64,000 bases of DNA from Isoptericola dokdonensis DS-3 (GTDB taxonomy: Bacteria > Actinomycetota > Actinomycetes > Actinomycetales > Cellulomonadaceae): NCBI RefSeq assembly GCF_001636295.1, contig NZ_CP014209.1, positions 2,790,001-2,854,000 of the forward strand. The letters are read 5' to 3'. Made by a program: the position numbers and the translations under genes. How positions within the stretch are numbered: position 1 is the stretch's first letter; each line of letters begins with the position of its first letter. Under the pieces are notes generated by a model. That model did no database searches. It saw nothing but the letters and a program-made list of their open reading frames with translations, and was not told where the DNA came from. This document shows positions 32,414-40,326 of the stretch, one piece after another.

Positions 32414-32776
32414 ATGCCCGCGCCCGCCCATCCGAAGCCCGCCCTGTCCCGCTGGGGCCGCGCGTTCGCCGTCGTCGCCTGGATCGAGGCGTTCACGTGG
32501 GCGGGCCTGCTGGTGGGCATGTTCCTCAAGTACGTCACCGAGACCACGGAGGCCGGCGTGTGGCTGTTCGGGCGGCTGCACGGCGGGGCGTTCGTCGCCT
32601 ACGGCGTGGTCGCGCTGATCGTCGCGGTGCAGCACCGCTGGGGCTGGTGGCGCACGCTCGTGGCGCTCGCGGCCGCGGTCCCGCCGCTGGCGACCCTGCC
32701 GGCCGAGTGGTGGCTGCGCCGCACGGGCCACCTGAGCGACGCGCCGGCGCAGGAGCAGGCCCCCGCCGTCGTCTGA
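32414..32776 (+). CDS. DUF3817 integral membrane protein
   Basis: The 120-residue protein starts at ATG 32414 with GAAGAAGGA upstream. It has three membrane spans: about residues 17-39 (FAVVAWIEAFTWAGLLVGMF), 53-75 and 80-98. The glutamate in the first span and the signature RLHGGAFVAYGVVALIVAV identify DUF3817, a small actinobacterial family often found fused to or beside transporters. No function is known. It stands between the hydrolase cluster and the 5'-nucleotidase. Confidence 0.85.
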   Translation: MPAPAHPKPALSRWGRAFAVVAWIEAFTWAGLLVGMFLKYVTETTEAGVWLFGRLHGGAFVAYGVVALIVAVQHRWGWWRTLVALAAAVPPLATLPAEWWLRRTGHLSDAPAQEQAPAVV

Positions 32777-32885
32777 CGCGTCCGGGCCGCGCGGAGTTTT
32801 CCCGATCGTTACCCGTTCGGCTCCCCGTCGTCGGACCCGCTGGCTACTGTGACTCGGACCACCTCAACAGCGGGAGAAGTCACAC

Positions 32886-35162
32886 ATGCACACCATGCGC
32901 CAGCGCGTGGCCGGGGGCACGGTCCTCGGCCTCACGTTCGCGGGTGTCGCCGCCGTCGGAGTCCTGCCTGCGCAGGCCGCCGACCCGGTCGACATCCAGA
33001 TCCTCGCCACCAACGACTTCCACGGCCGGATCCAGGCCAACGGCTCCGAGGCGGGCGCCGCCGCCCTGTCGGGTGCCGTGAAGAGCCTGCGCGAGGCGAA
33101 CCCGAACACGGTGTTCGCCGCCGCCGGCGACCTCATCGGGGCCTCCACGTTCGAGTCGTTCATCCAGCAGGACAAGCCCACCATCGACGCCCTCAACGAG
33201 GCGGGCCTCGAGGTGTCGGCCGTGGGCAACCACGAGCTCGACCAGGGGTACCGCGACCTCGTGGACCGCGTCATGGCGCCGTTCGACGCCCAGACGAACC
33301 CGTACGGCGGCGCCGAGTGGGAGTACGTCGCCGCGAACCTCAAGATGCGCGAGACCGGCGAGGACGCCGTGCCCGCGTCGTGGCTGAAGGACTTCGGCGA
33401 CGTCGAGGTCGGCTTCGTCGGCGCCGTCACCGAGGAGCTGCCGTCGCTGGTGACCCCGGGCGGCATCGCCGAGCTCGAGGTGGCCGACATCGTCGACACC
33501 GCCGACGCCGAGGCGGAAGCCCTCAAGGCCGAGGGTGCCGACCTCGTCGTCCTGCTCGTGCACGACGGCGCCGAGACCACGACCTGCGCGGCGGTGCCGA
33601 CGGCGGACAACGCGTTCGCGCGGATCGTCAACGACCTCAGCCCCGAGGTGGACGCGATCGTCTCCGGCCACACGCACCTCGCCTACGACTGCGCGTTCCC
33701 CGTCGAGGAGTGGGCCGGCCGCGCCGTCACCGAGCGGCCCGTCGTGTCGGCCGGTCAGTACGGCTACAACCTCAACCAGCTCGTCTACTCGGTCGACCCG
33801 GAGACGGGCGACGTCGTGGGGTTGACGACGGCGGTCCTGCCGATCGCCGGCAGCTACCCGGCCGACCCGGCCGTCACGACCATCGTGGACGACGCCGTCG
33901 CGGAGGCCGCCGTGCTCGGCGCCGAGCCGCTCGGCCAGATCGAGGGCGCCTTCAACCGCGCCAAGCTGGCCTCGGGCAGCGAGAACCGTGGTGGCGAGTC
34001 CACCCTGGGCAACCTCGTCGCCGAGGTGCAGCGCTGGGCGACCTCCGGCGAGGAGTCGGGCGCCGCGCAGATCGCGTTCATGAACCCGGGCGGCCTGCGC
34101 GCCGACATGACCGGCACGGGCACCGGCTCGCCGCGCACCCTGACCTACCAGCAGGCGGCCGTCGTCCAGCCGTTCGCCAACACGCTGGTCAACATGCAGC
34201 TCACCGGCGCGCAGATCGAGGCCGTCCTGGAGGAGCAGTGGCAGCCCGCCGGCGCCTCGCGGCCGTTCCTGCGGCTCGGTGTGTCCGAGGGCTTCGAGTA
34301 CACCTACGACCCGGCCGGCGCCGCGGGCGACCGCATCACGTCGATGTCGCTGGACGGCGAGCCGATCGTCGCCGACGCCACCTACTCGGTGACCGTCAAC
34401 TCGTTCCTGTCCACCGGCGGCGACAACTTCTTCACGCTGGCCGAGGGCACCGGCAAGCGCGACACGGGCAAGATCGACCTCGCCGCCATGGTCGACTACC
34501 TGGCCGAGGTCGCCGCGGACGAGCCGCTGGCCGTCGACTACGCGCAGCGCGCCGTCGGCGTGTCCTTCCCGGCCGACGCCCCCGCGGCGTACGAGCCCGG
34601 CGACACCGTCGCGTTCGAGGTCTCCTCGTGGTCGATGTCCACCGCCGACGACGTCAAGGACGCCGCGCTCACCGTGTCCCTCGACGGTGCCGAGCTCGGC
34701 TCGTTCCCCGTGACGACGACGCCCGGCACGACGGTCGACGACCAGGTCGGCACCGCGTCGGTGTCCGTCATCCTGCCGACCGACGTCGCCGCCGGTCCGG
34801 TGACCCTCACCCTCGCGGGCGAGGCGACCGGCACCGAGGTCGATGTGCCCGTCGAGGTGTCGGCCCCGTCCGCGCCCGCGTTCGAGCGCGGCACCGTCTA
34901 CACCGAGGGCGACCAGGTGACGTACGACGGCCGCCTGTTCGAGGCCATGTGGTGGACCACCGAGGTGCCCGGGAAGTCCGTGTGGGGCTCGTGGCAGGAG
35001 ATCGCCACGACCGCCGACGGCACCGCCGTGTGGACCGCCTCGCGGGTGTTCGTCGCGGGTGACGTCGTCGAGCACGAGGGCGTGACGTACACGGCCCAGT
35101 GGTGGACGCGGAACCAGGAGCCCGGCTCCTCCCCGTGGGGTCCGTGGCAGGCGGGCTCCTGA
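32886..35162 (+). CDS. Secreted 5'-nucleotidase/metallophosphatase with C-terminal chitin-binding-type modules
   Basis: The 758-residue protein starts at ATG 32886 after GGGAGAAG, with a signal peptide (cleavage after LPAQA). The metallophosphatase core shows ILATNDFHGRI (metal Asp and His near 40-43), VFAAAGDLIGAS, SAVGNHELDQG and IVSGHTHLAYDC. The nucleotidase C-domain (about 340-550) has FMNPGGLRAD and the substrate-stacking loops. A beta-sandwich linker follows (about 555-660). The end holds two aromatic modules with WWTTEVPGKSVWGSWQEI and WWTRNQEPGSSPWGPW, like CBM5/12 domains. It hydrolyses extracellular nucleotides and may bind polysaccharide. No LPXTG anchor is seen. Confidence 0.92.
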   Translation: MHTMRQRVAGGTVLGLTFAGVAAVGVLPAQAADPVDIQILATNDFHGRIQANGSEAGAAALSGAVKSLREANPNTVFAAAGDLIGASTFESFIQQDKPTIDALNEAGLEVSAVGNHELDQGYRDLVDRVMAPFDAQTNPYGGAEWEYVAANLKMRETGEDAVPASWLKDFGDVEVGFVGAVTEELPSLVTPGGIAELEVADIVDTADAEAEALKAEGADLVVLLVHDGAETTTCAAVPTADNAFARIVNDLSPEVDAIVSGHTHLAYDCAFPVEEWAGRAVTERPVVSAGQYGYNLNQLVYSVDPETGDVVGLTTAVLPIAGSYPADPAVTTIVDDAVAEAAVLGAEPLGQIEGAFNRAKLASGSENRGGESTLGNLVAEVQRWATSGEESGAAQIAFMNPGGLRADMTGTGTGSPRTLTYQQAAVVQPFANTLVNMQLTGAQIEAVLEEQWQPAGASRPFLRLGVSEGFEYTYDPAGAAGDRITSMSLDGEPIVADATYSVTVNSFLSTGGDNFFTLAEGTGKRDTGKIDLAAMVDYLAEVAADEPLAVDYAQRAVGVSFPADAPAAYEPGDTVAFEVSSWSMSTADDVKDAALTVSLDGAELGSFPVTTTPGTTVDDQVGTASVSVILPTDVAAGPVTLTLAGEATGTEVDVPVEVSAPSAPAFERGTVYTEGDQVTYDGRLFEAMWWTTEVPGKSVWGSWQEIATTADGTAVWTASRVFVAGDVVEHEGVTYTAQWWTRNQEPGSSPWGPWQAGS

Positions 35163-35194
35163 TCTGACGGCCTGACCCTGGCGGCCCGTTCCGG

Positions 35195-35258
35195 CAACGA
35201 GCGTGCAGGGTTGGTACCCCAAACCATCGTTTGAGGTGCCAACCCTGCACGCTCGTTG
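35195..35258 (+). terminator. 64-bp near-perfect hairpin downstream of the 5'-nucleotidase gene
   Basis: The 24-nt arm starting CAACGAGCGTGCAGGG (35195-35218) pairs with 35235-35258 with one G-U pair. An inner AAAC-CATC-GTTT hairpin extends it. It is 32 bp after the stop codon and has no T-run. The 312-bp gap up to the next gene contains nothing else definite except AT-rich sequence near 35350-35385 that probably holds the promoter. Confidence 0.65.
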
Positions 35259-35474
35259 CGTCTCGGACGGCTGCAGAGAGCTGCGGGGGCTGCTTCAGCC
35301 GGGGCCGGCGCAGGCGCCGTGACCAGGTCGTGACCTGTTGAGGCGGCCTCAGCTATTCACTATTGAGGCTGCATCAGTAATACTCCCTGTGACCCGACGA
35401 CGACGACGGGCCACGGCCACGTGCCGTGCCGGACCGTTCCGCGTCACCGGCGACGCGGGTGGGAGTGACGCTCC

Positions 35475-37607
35475 ATGACCTCGAGAACCACGGCGCGCGG
35501 ATCGCGCGGACCGACCATCACCACGGCCTTCGCCGTCGCGGCGCTCGCGCTCGCGGCCCTCATCGCGCTCGTCGTGCTCGTCCTGCTCAACAGCAGCGTG
35601 GCCGACGGCGCCACCCGGCTCGACGCCGGGGCGGGGGAGGTGCAGGACGGCGCCACCCGGCTCGCCGACGGCAGCGTCCAGCTCTCCGACGGAGCCACCA
35701 CCCTCGCCGACGGCGCGACCGCGCTCACCGCGGGCACCACCCGCCTGCTGGAGGGCACGGGCGAACTCACCGACGGCACCACCCGCCTCGCGGACGGCAC
35801 CGGGGAGCTCCGGGACGGGCTCGTCGACAAGCTGCAGCCCGGCTCGGTCGAGGCCTTCGCCGGCATCCAGAAGCTGCACGACGGCACCGTGCTCCTCCAC
35901 GACGGCGGCGTCGAGCTGAGCACGGGTGCGTCGCAGGTCGCCGCCGGCGCCGGCACCGCCGCCGCGGGCGCGACCGAGCTCGCCGGCGGGCTCCCCGTCC
36001 TCGTCGACGGCGCGGGACGCGTCGCCGACGGCGCCGTGAAGGCGTCCGACGGCGCGTCGGAGCTGTCCGGCAAGCTGCCCGACCTCGTCGACGGCGCCAC
36101 CCAGGTCCACGACGGCACCCAGCAGGCCGCGGCAGGGGCGGGTGCGCTCGCCGTCGGCTCGCAGGCCGTCGCGACGGGTGCCGGCGACCTGTCCACCGGT
36201 GTCGGGAAGCTGTCGGCGGGGATCGACCGGCTGGTCGCCTCCGGCGGCGAGCTCGCCACGGGCACCCAGCAGGTGGCCGACGGCGCCGGCACGCTCGCGC
36301 AGGGCACGACGCAGCTGGCGGGTTCCGCGCGGGCGCTCGACGGCGGCGCGACCCAGGTGCGCGACGGCGCGGCCGGTGTGCGGGACGGCGCGTCGGCCCT
36401 GGCGGACGGCGTCGGCCAGGCGGCGGGTGCCAGCCGGTCCCTCGCTGACGGCCTCGCCTCCGTCGACGACGGCGCCGAGCAGGTCGCCGCGGGCACGTCC
36501 GGGCTCGCGGACGCGCTCGACGCCCTGGCGGAGTCCACCGACGACCCGGACCTCGCAGCGACGCTGACGGGTCTCGCCGCCCAGGCTCAGGGCGTCTCCG
36601 CCGGGGCCGCCGAGGTCGCGCGCGGTACCGGGTCCGCACGTCAGGGCGCGCAGCAGCTCGCCGGCGGTTTCGAGGGGGACAAGGGGCTCGTCGCCGGGTC
36701 GAAGGCCCTCCGGGCCGGTGCGGGGCAGGTCGCGGACGGCGCCCAGGGCGTCGCCGCCGGCACGGGGAAGCTCGTCACCGCGGCCGGCACCCTCGATGCG
36801 GGCGCCCAGCAGGTCAGCGGTGGCGCGACGGCGGTGCGTGACGGCGTCGGCGCGCTCCTCGCGGGCGGCTCCGACCTGCAGGCGGGTGCGTGGACGGCCC
36901 GCGACGGGGCGAGCGCCCTCGCGCAGGGGACGTCCGACCTCGACGCCGGTGCGTCGGAGCTGGCGGGCAAGCTGCCCGCGCTGGTGGACGGCGCGGACCA
37001 GGTGGCTGCGGGGACGGTGCGTGCGGCGGACGGTGCGTCGGAGCTGGCGGGCAAGCTGCCCGCGCTGGTGGACGGGGCCGACCAGGTCGCGGCGGGAACG
37101 GTGCGTGCCGCGGGCGGGGCGGATCAGCTCGCCGCCGGGCTGCCCACCCTCTCCGACGGCGCGTCCGACCTGTCCGCCGGGGCGGACCGCCTCGCGGGCA
37201 AGCTCGGCGAGGCGGAGTCCGGCGCCGGCGAGCTGGAGGCGGGTCTGGACCGGTTGGCCGTCGGCGCGGACGACGCGGCGGTCGGCATCCGGAAGATCCA
37301 CCTCGGGGCGCAGGACCTCGACGCGGGTGCCGGGACGCTGGCCGAAGGCGCCGGCGACCTGGCGGACGGCGCGTCGCGCCTGTCCAGCGGCGCCGGGGAG
37401 CTCGCGGACGGCACCACCGTGCTGTCCGAGGGTGCCACCGAGCTGGCCGACGGCACCACGCAGCTCGCGGACGGCACCGGCACGATGCGGACCGAGGTGG
37501 CGAACAGCCCCGCGGGCCCGGCGTCGCTGGCCGGCAGCGTGCTGCTGATCCTCGGCCTGCTCGGCGCCGTCGCGGCGATCACCCTGCTGGTGCGGCGCGT
37601 GCGCTGA
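35475..37607 (+). CDS. Membrane-tethered DGA/LADG-repeat protein (YhgE/Pip-like stalk)
   Basis: The 710-residue protein starts at ATG 35475, 10 nt after GGGAG. Residues 15-42 are a membrane span (AALALAALIALVVLVLLNSS). About 630 residues then consist of degenerate seven- to eleven-residue repeats such as LADGATALTAGT and GASELAGKLP. The C-terminus is a second span (SLAGSVLLILGLLGAVAAIT) with a basic tail. The repeat style equals the extracellular helical stalk of YhgE/Pip and MmpL-associated proteins, but the ABC-2-type membrane core is absent. An 84-bp in-frame duplication occurs at 36950-37117. It may span the wall as a long helical rod. Function unknown. It is bounded by long DNA palindromes. 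Confidence 0.75.
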   Translation: MTSRTTARGSRGPTITTAFAVAALALAALIALVVLVLLNSSVADGATRLDAGAGEVQDGATRLADGSVQLSDGATTLADGATALTAGTTRLLEGTGELTDGTTRLADGTGELRDGLVDKLQPGSVEAFAGIQKLHDGTVLLHDGGVELSTGASQVAAGAGTAAAGATELAGGLPVLVDGAGRVADGAVKASDGASELSGKLPDLVDGATQVHDGTQQAAAGAGALAVGSQAVATGAGDLSTGVGKLSAGIDRLVASGGELATGTQQVADGAGTLAQGTTQLAGSARALDGGATQVRDGAAGVRDGASALADGVGQAAGASRSLADGLASVDDGAEQVAAGTSGLADALDALAESTDDPDLAATLTGLAAQAQGVSAGAAEVARGTGSARQGAQQLAGGFEGDKGLVAGSKALRAGAGQVADGAQGVAAGTGKLVTAAGTLDAGAQQVSGGATAVRDGVGALLAGGSDLQAGAWTARDGASALAQGTSDLDAGASELAGKLPALVDGADQVAAGTVRAADGASELAGKLPALVDGADQVAAGTVRAAGGADQLAAGLPTLSDGASDLSAGADRLAGKLGEAESGAGELEAGLDRLAVGADDAAVGIRKIHLGAQDLDAGAGTLAEGAGDLADGASRLSSGAGELADGTTVLSEGATELADGTTQLADGTGTMRTEVANSPAGPASLAGSVLLILGLLGAVAAITLLVRRVR

Positions 37608-37631
37608 GGTCCAACCGGCCTCGCCCTGACC

Positions 37632-37668
37632 GACCGGCCCCGACGCTCACCCGGTGTCGGGGCCGGTC
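37632..37668 (+). terminator. 13-bp stem hairpin after the repeat protein gene
   Basis: GACCGGCCCCGAC (37632-37644) pairs perfectly with GTCGGGGCCGGTC (37656-37668) around an 11-nt loop, 25 bp after the stop codon. It is a probable intrinsic-like terminator. Confidence 0.7.
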
Positions 37669-37681
37669 CGTCGTCGTCCCT

Positions 37682-37750
37682 CGAGGTAGTACCCCCGGCC
37701 GTGAGGTAGTACCCCCGGGGTACGACCTCACGGCCGGGGGTACTACCTCG
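37682..37750. repeat. 69-bp perfect-arm palindrome built of 20-bp-spaced GAGGTAGTACCCCCGG units
   Basis: Both 26-nt arms (37682-37707 and 37725-37750) are perfect complements, and the loop contains GTACCCC/GGGGTAC. Within the left arm GAGGTAGTACCCCCGG starts at 37683 and 37703, and ACCTC starts at 37725 and 37745 on the right: the same 20-bp spacing as in the CTGACTCG arrays. It lies between convergent genes. A single AGGTAGTACCC copy also occurs near 63436. Confidence 0.75.
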
Positions 37751-37755
37751 AAATG

Positions 37756-38814
37756 TCAGTCCCAGCCGCAGGCGTCGTGGATGGCGTCGTAGACGGCGGC
37801 GCGCCCGGCGTCCGTCATCGGCAGGTAGACCACGGGCTGCTCCGCGCCGTCGACGGTCGCGACGACGGGCAGGAACGTGCCGCGCTTGTCCTCGCCCACG
37901 GCGTGCGGGTCGCAGCGGGCGGGCAGCGCGTCAAGGACGACGACGCCGTCCGCCGGCACGACGGCGTCACCGGACCAGGTGGTGGCGCCGCCCGCTGGGG
38001 TGAGCAGGGTGGTGCCGGTGACGTGCACCACCTGCACGTCGGGGCCGCCCACGACCGGGGTCACGACGACCGTCACCCGCAGCCCGGCCGCCCGGCCGCC
38101 GCCACGACCCTCGACCTCGGCGGCCTCGACGCCTCCGACCTCCAGCCGGGCGCCGGTCGCCACCAGCCGCTCCGCGCACACCTCCGCGTGCACGGCGGCG
38201 AGCCGTCCCAGCGGGTCCGTCACCGGCACCTCGACCTCGATGCCCGACGCGGCGGCGGACGCCGCCGCGGTCCCGAGACCGGCTTCCCCGAGACCGGCTT
38301 CCCCGAGACCGGCCTCGTCGACGTCGGTGCGGCCCGTCTCTTCGCCGGGCGCGAGGGCGACGCGGACGACGGCGCGCAGGTCGCCGTCGTCGGGAGGCGT
38401 CGCGCAGTCGACGGTCCCGAGGCGGAGCCGGACGTCGCGGCCGGCTCCCGCGGGCAGCGGCCGGTCGGTGCCGCCGTCGGGCGTGGTGGGGTCGAAGCCG
38501 GGCGCGGTGACGGTGCCGCCGAGCAGCACGAGGTCGCGGCCGGAGTCATTGACGACCCGCAGGGAGGCGGTGCGGTCGGCGTACTGCGTGCGGTCCTGGC
38601 GGAGCTCGGCGTGCAGCGCGGCGGCGACGTCGGCGGGGAGTGTCGGCGTCGGGTCCGTCGTCGCCGAGCAGCCGGCGAGCGCGACGCCTGCCACGCCCAC
38701 CGCGACGGCGGCGCGCAGCAGCCGGGCCGCCGTCGGACGGCGCACCGGCGGGCACGACGCGGCAGCCTGCGCCCATGGGGTGGTGCCGCGACGGCGACGG
38801 TCCGCGCGGCGCAC
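37756..38814 (-). CDS. Putative lipoprotein of unknown function
   Basis: The 352-residue protein has a long basic N-terminus and then a lipoprotein signal ending VAGVALAGC (lipobox LAGC, Cys near residue 49). The mature part looks like two beta-sandwich-type domains (LRVVNDSGRDLVLLGGTV; VTVVVTPVVGGPDVQVVHVT) ending in CGWD. Three Cys in the mature part (DCATPP, EVCAERL, ARCDPHAVG) may form disulfides. No family is recognised. A 15-bp tandem repeat at 38274-38313 encodes GLGEA units. Its start lies 1 bp after the AsnC gene stop on the same strand, so the two form an operon. Confidence 0.65.
   Translation of the reverse strand: MRRADRRRRGTTPWAQAAASCPPVRRPTAARLLRAAVAVGVAGVALAGCSATTDPTPTLPADVAAALHAELRQDRTQYADRTASLRVVNDSGRDLVLLGGTVTAPGFDPTTPDGGTDRPLPAGAGRDVRLRLGTVDCATPPDDGDLRAVVRVALAPGEETGRTDVDEAGLGEAGLGEAGLGTAAASAAASGIEVEVPVTDPLGRLAAVHAEVCAERLVATGARLEVGGVEAAEVEGRGGGRAAGLRVTVVVTPVVGGPDVQVVHVTGTTLLTPAGGATTWSGDAVVPADGVVVLDALPARCDPHAVGEDKRGTFLPVVATVDGAEQPVVYLPMTDAGRAAVYDAIHDACGWD
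38274..38313. repeat. 15-bp tandem repeat inside the lipoprotein gene
   Basis: CGAGACCGGCTTCCC starts at 38274 and 38289, with a partial third copy at 38304. It encodes an in-frame Gly-Leu-Gly-Glu-Ala repeat that could vary in copy number without breaking the frame. Confidence 0.8.
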
Positions 38815-38815
38815 G

Positions 38816-39283
38816 TCAGTCCTCGGCGGGCGCGGGGCCGGTCCCGGCGCGCACGGGCCGGTCGATGACGCGGGACATGACGATCGCGGTGCGGGTCTTG
38901 TCGACGCGGGCGGAGACGCGGAACGTCTCGACGATGCGTTCCACGTCGGCCATGGAGTCGGCCATGATCTGCACGAGCGCGTCGGCCTCGCCGGTGATGG
39001 TGTCGACGCGCACGACCTCGGGGATGGGGCCGAAGTCGCGTTCGAGCGCGGCGGGGGAGATGTTGCCGCGGCAGAAGATCTCGACGTACGCGACGATCTT
39101 CCACCCGAGCTGCTCGGGGGAGACCTGGACGGTGAACCCGGAGATCTCGCCGCGGGCCACCATGCGGTCGACGCGGCGCTTCACCGCGGGGGCGGACAGC
39201 CCGACGGCGTCACCGATGTCCGCGTAGGAGGCGCGACCGTCGCGCAGCAGGTGGGCGACGATGCGTCGGTTGGTCTCGTCCAC
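38816..39283 (-). CDS. Lrp/AsnC family transcriptional regulator
   Basis: The 155-residue protein starts at a GTG with GAGGGAG upstream. The N-terminal HTH is complete (TNRRIVAHLLRDGRASYADI, GLSAPAVKRRVDRM), followed by the RAM ligand-binding domain (AYVEIFCRGNISPAALERDF; VDTITGEADALVQIMADSMA). It probably forms octamers and responds to an amino acid. It diverges from the ddaH-ocd operon across 116 bp. By analogy with other amino-acid catabolic operons it likely senses arginine, ornithine or a methylarginine and controls that operon. This is inference. The lipoprotein gene follows in the same transcript. Confidence 0.92.
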   Translation of the reverse strand: MDETNRRIVAHLLRDGRASYADIGDAVGLSAPAVKRRVDRMVARGEISGFTVQVSPEQLGWKIVAYVEIFCRGNISPAALERDFGPIPEVVRVDTITGEADALVQIMADSMADVERIVETFRVSARVDKTRTAIVMSRVIDRPVRAGTGPAPAED

Positions 39284-39399
39284 GTTCTCCCTCTCGGCGG
39301 CGATTCGTTGCGCAGGAGATCAAGAATCCTGTGTATCGGCAGCTCGACGCGCACGATCCAGCACCTTCCGGGCAACGGTACCCCTCCTAGCCTCGCGCT

Positions 39400-40326
39400 A
39401 TGACGCTGCTCACACCACCGCTCCCCGCCGCGGCCACGGCACCCGCCGTCGCTCCGCGATCCGTCGAGCGCACCGCGACCCCGCGCCGCTACCTCATGTG
39501 CCCCCCGGTCCACTTCGACGTCGTCTACGCGATCAACCCGTGGATGGACGTCAGCGTCCCGGTGGACGCAGGCCTCGCCGTCGTCCAGTGGCAGGCGCTC
39601 AAGGCGGCCTACGAGGCGCGCGGGCACACCGTGGACGTCATCCGCCCGGAGCCCGGCCTGCCCGACATGGTCTACGCGGCCAACGGCGGGATCGTCGTCG
39701 GCGGGCAGGCGCTCGCCGCCCGGTTCACGTTCCCCGAGCGGCAGCCCGAGGGCGCCGCCTACGAGGCGTGGCTGCGCACGTCCGGCGCGCAGCACGGCGT
39801 GGTCAGCCTCGGCCAGGCCGTCGAGCGCAACGAGGGGGAGGGGGACCTGCTGTGGGACGGCGAGGTCCTGCTCGCCGGCACCGGATTCCGCACCACGCGC
39901 GAGGCGCACGCCGAGGTCGCCGCGCGGCTCGACGTCGACGTCGTCACGCTGGAGCTCGTCGACCCGCGGTTCTACCACCTGGACACGGCGCTCGCGGTGC
40001 TCACGACGGCGTCGGGCGACCGCCGCCCCGAGGTCGCCTACTTCCCCGGCGCGTTCACGAGCGAGTCCCTGGCCGTGCTGCGCGAGCGCTACCCGGACGC
40101 CATCGAGGCGACCGAGGACGACGCCGCCGTGCTGGGTCTCAACGCCGTCTCCGACGGCCGCCACGTCTTCCTCACGCAGCGCGCCACCGGCATGCACGCC
40201 GCCTTGCGCGAGCGCGGGTACGAGCCCGTCGGCATCGACCTGTCCGAGCTGTTCAAGGGCGGCGGGTCGGTCAAGTGCTGCACGCTGGAGCTGCGCCCCG
40301 CGCCCGGGACGGAGGTGGCCGCATGA
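39400..40326 (+). CDS. ddaH: Dimethylarginine dimethylaminohydrolase (DDAH)
   Basis: The 308-residue protein has the guanidino-modifying fold. The substrate loops MCPPVHFDVVYAINPWMD and the conserved PDMVYAANGG are present. The catalytic His is in DPRFYHLDTAL (H193) and the nucleophilic Cys is in GGSVKCCTLEL (C293). It hydrolyses methylated arginines to citrulline and methylamines, or a related guanidine. The start ATG is 6 nt after TAGCCT, a leaderless-type arrangement with no Shine-Dalgarno. It overlaps ocd by 4 bp (ATGA). Pairing with ornithine cyclodeaminase suggests use of arginine derivatives as a nitrogen or proline source. The N-terminal 28 residues are a variable Ala/Pro extension. 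Confidence 0.9.
   Translation: MTLLTPPLPAAATAPAVAPRSVERTATPRRYLMCPPVHFDVVYAINPWMDVSVPVDAGLAVVQWQALKAAYEARGHTVDVIRPEPGLPDMVYAANGGIVVGGQALAARFTFPERQPEGAAYEAWLRTSGAQHGVVSLGQAVERNEGEGDLLWDGEVLLAGTGFRTTREAHAEVAARLDVDVVTLELVDPRFYHLDTALAVLTTASGDRRPEVAYFPGAFTSESLAVLRERYPDAIEATEDDAAVLGLNAVSDGRHVFLTQRATGMHAALRERGYEPVGIDLSELFKGGGSVKCCTLELRPAPGTEVAA

Noticed and set aside
36950..37117. 84-bp duplication as an assembly artefact
   Set aside because: The copies differ at several bases and stay in frame within a repeat protein, so a real tandem duplication is more likely.
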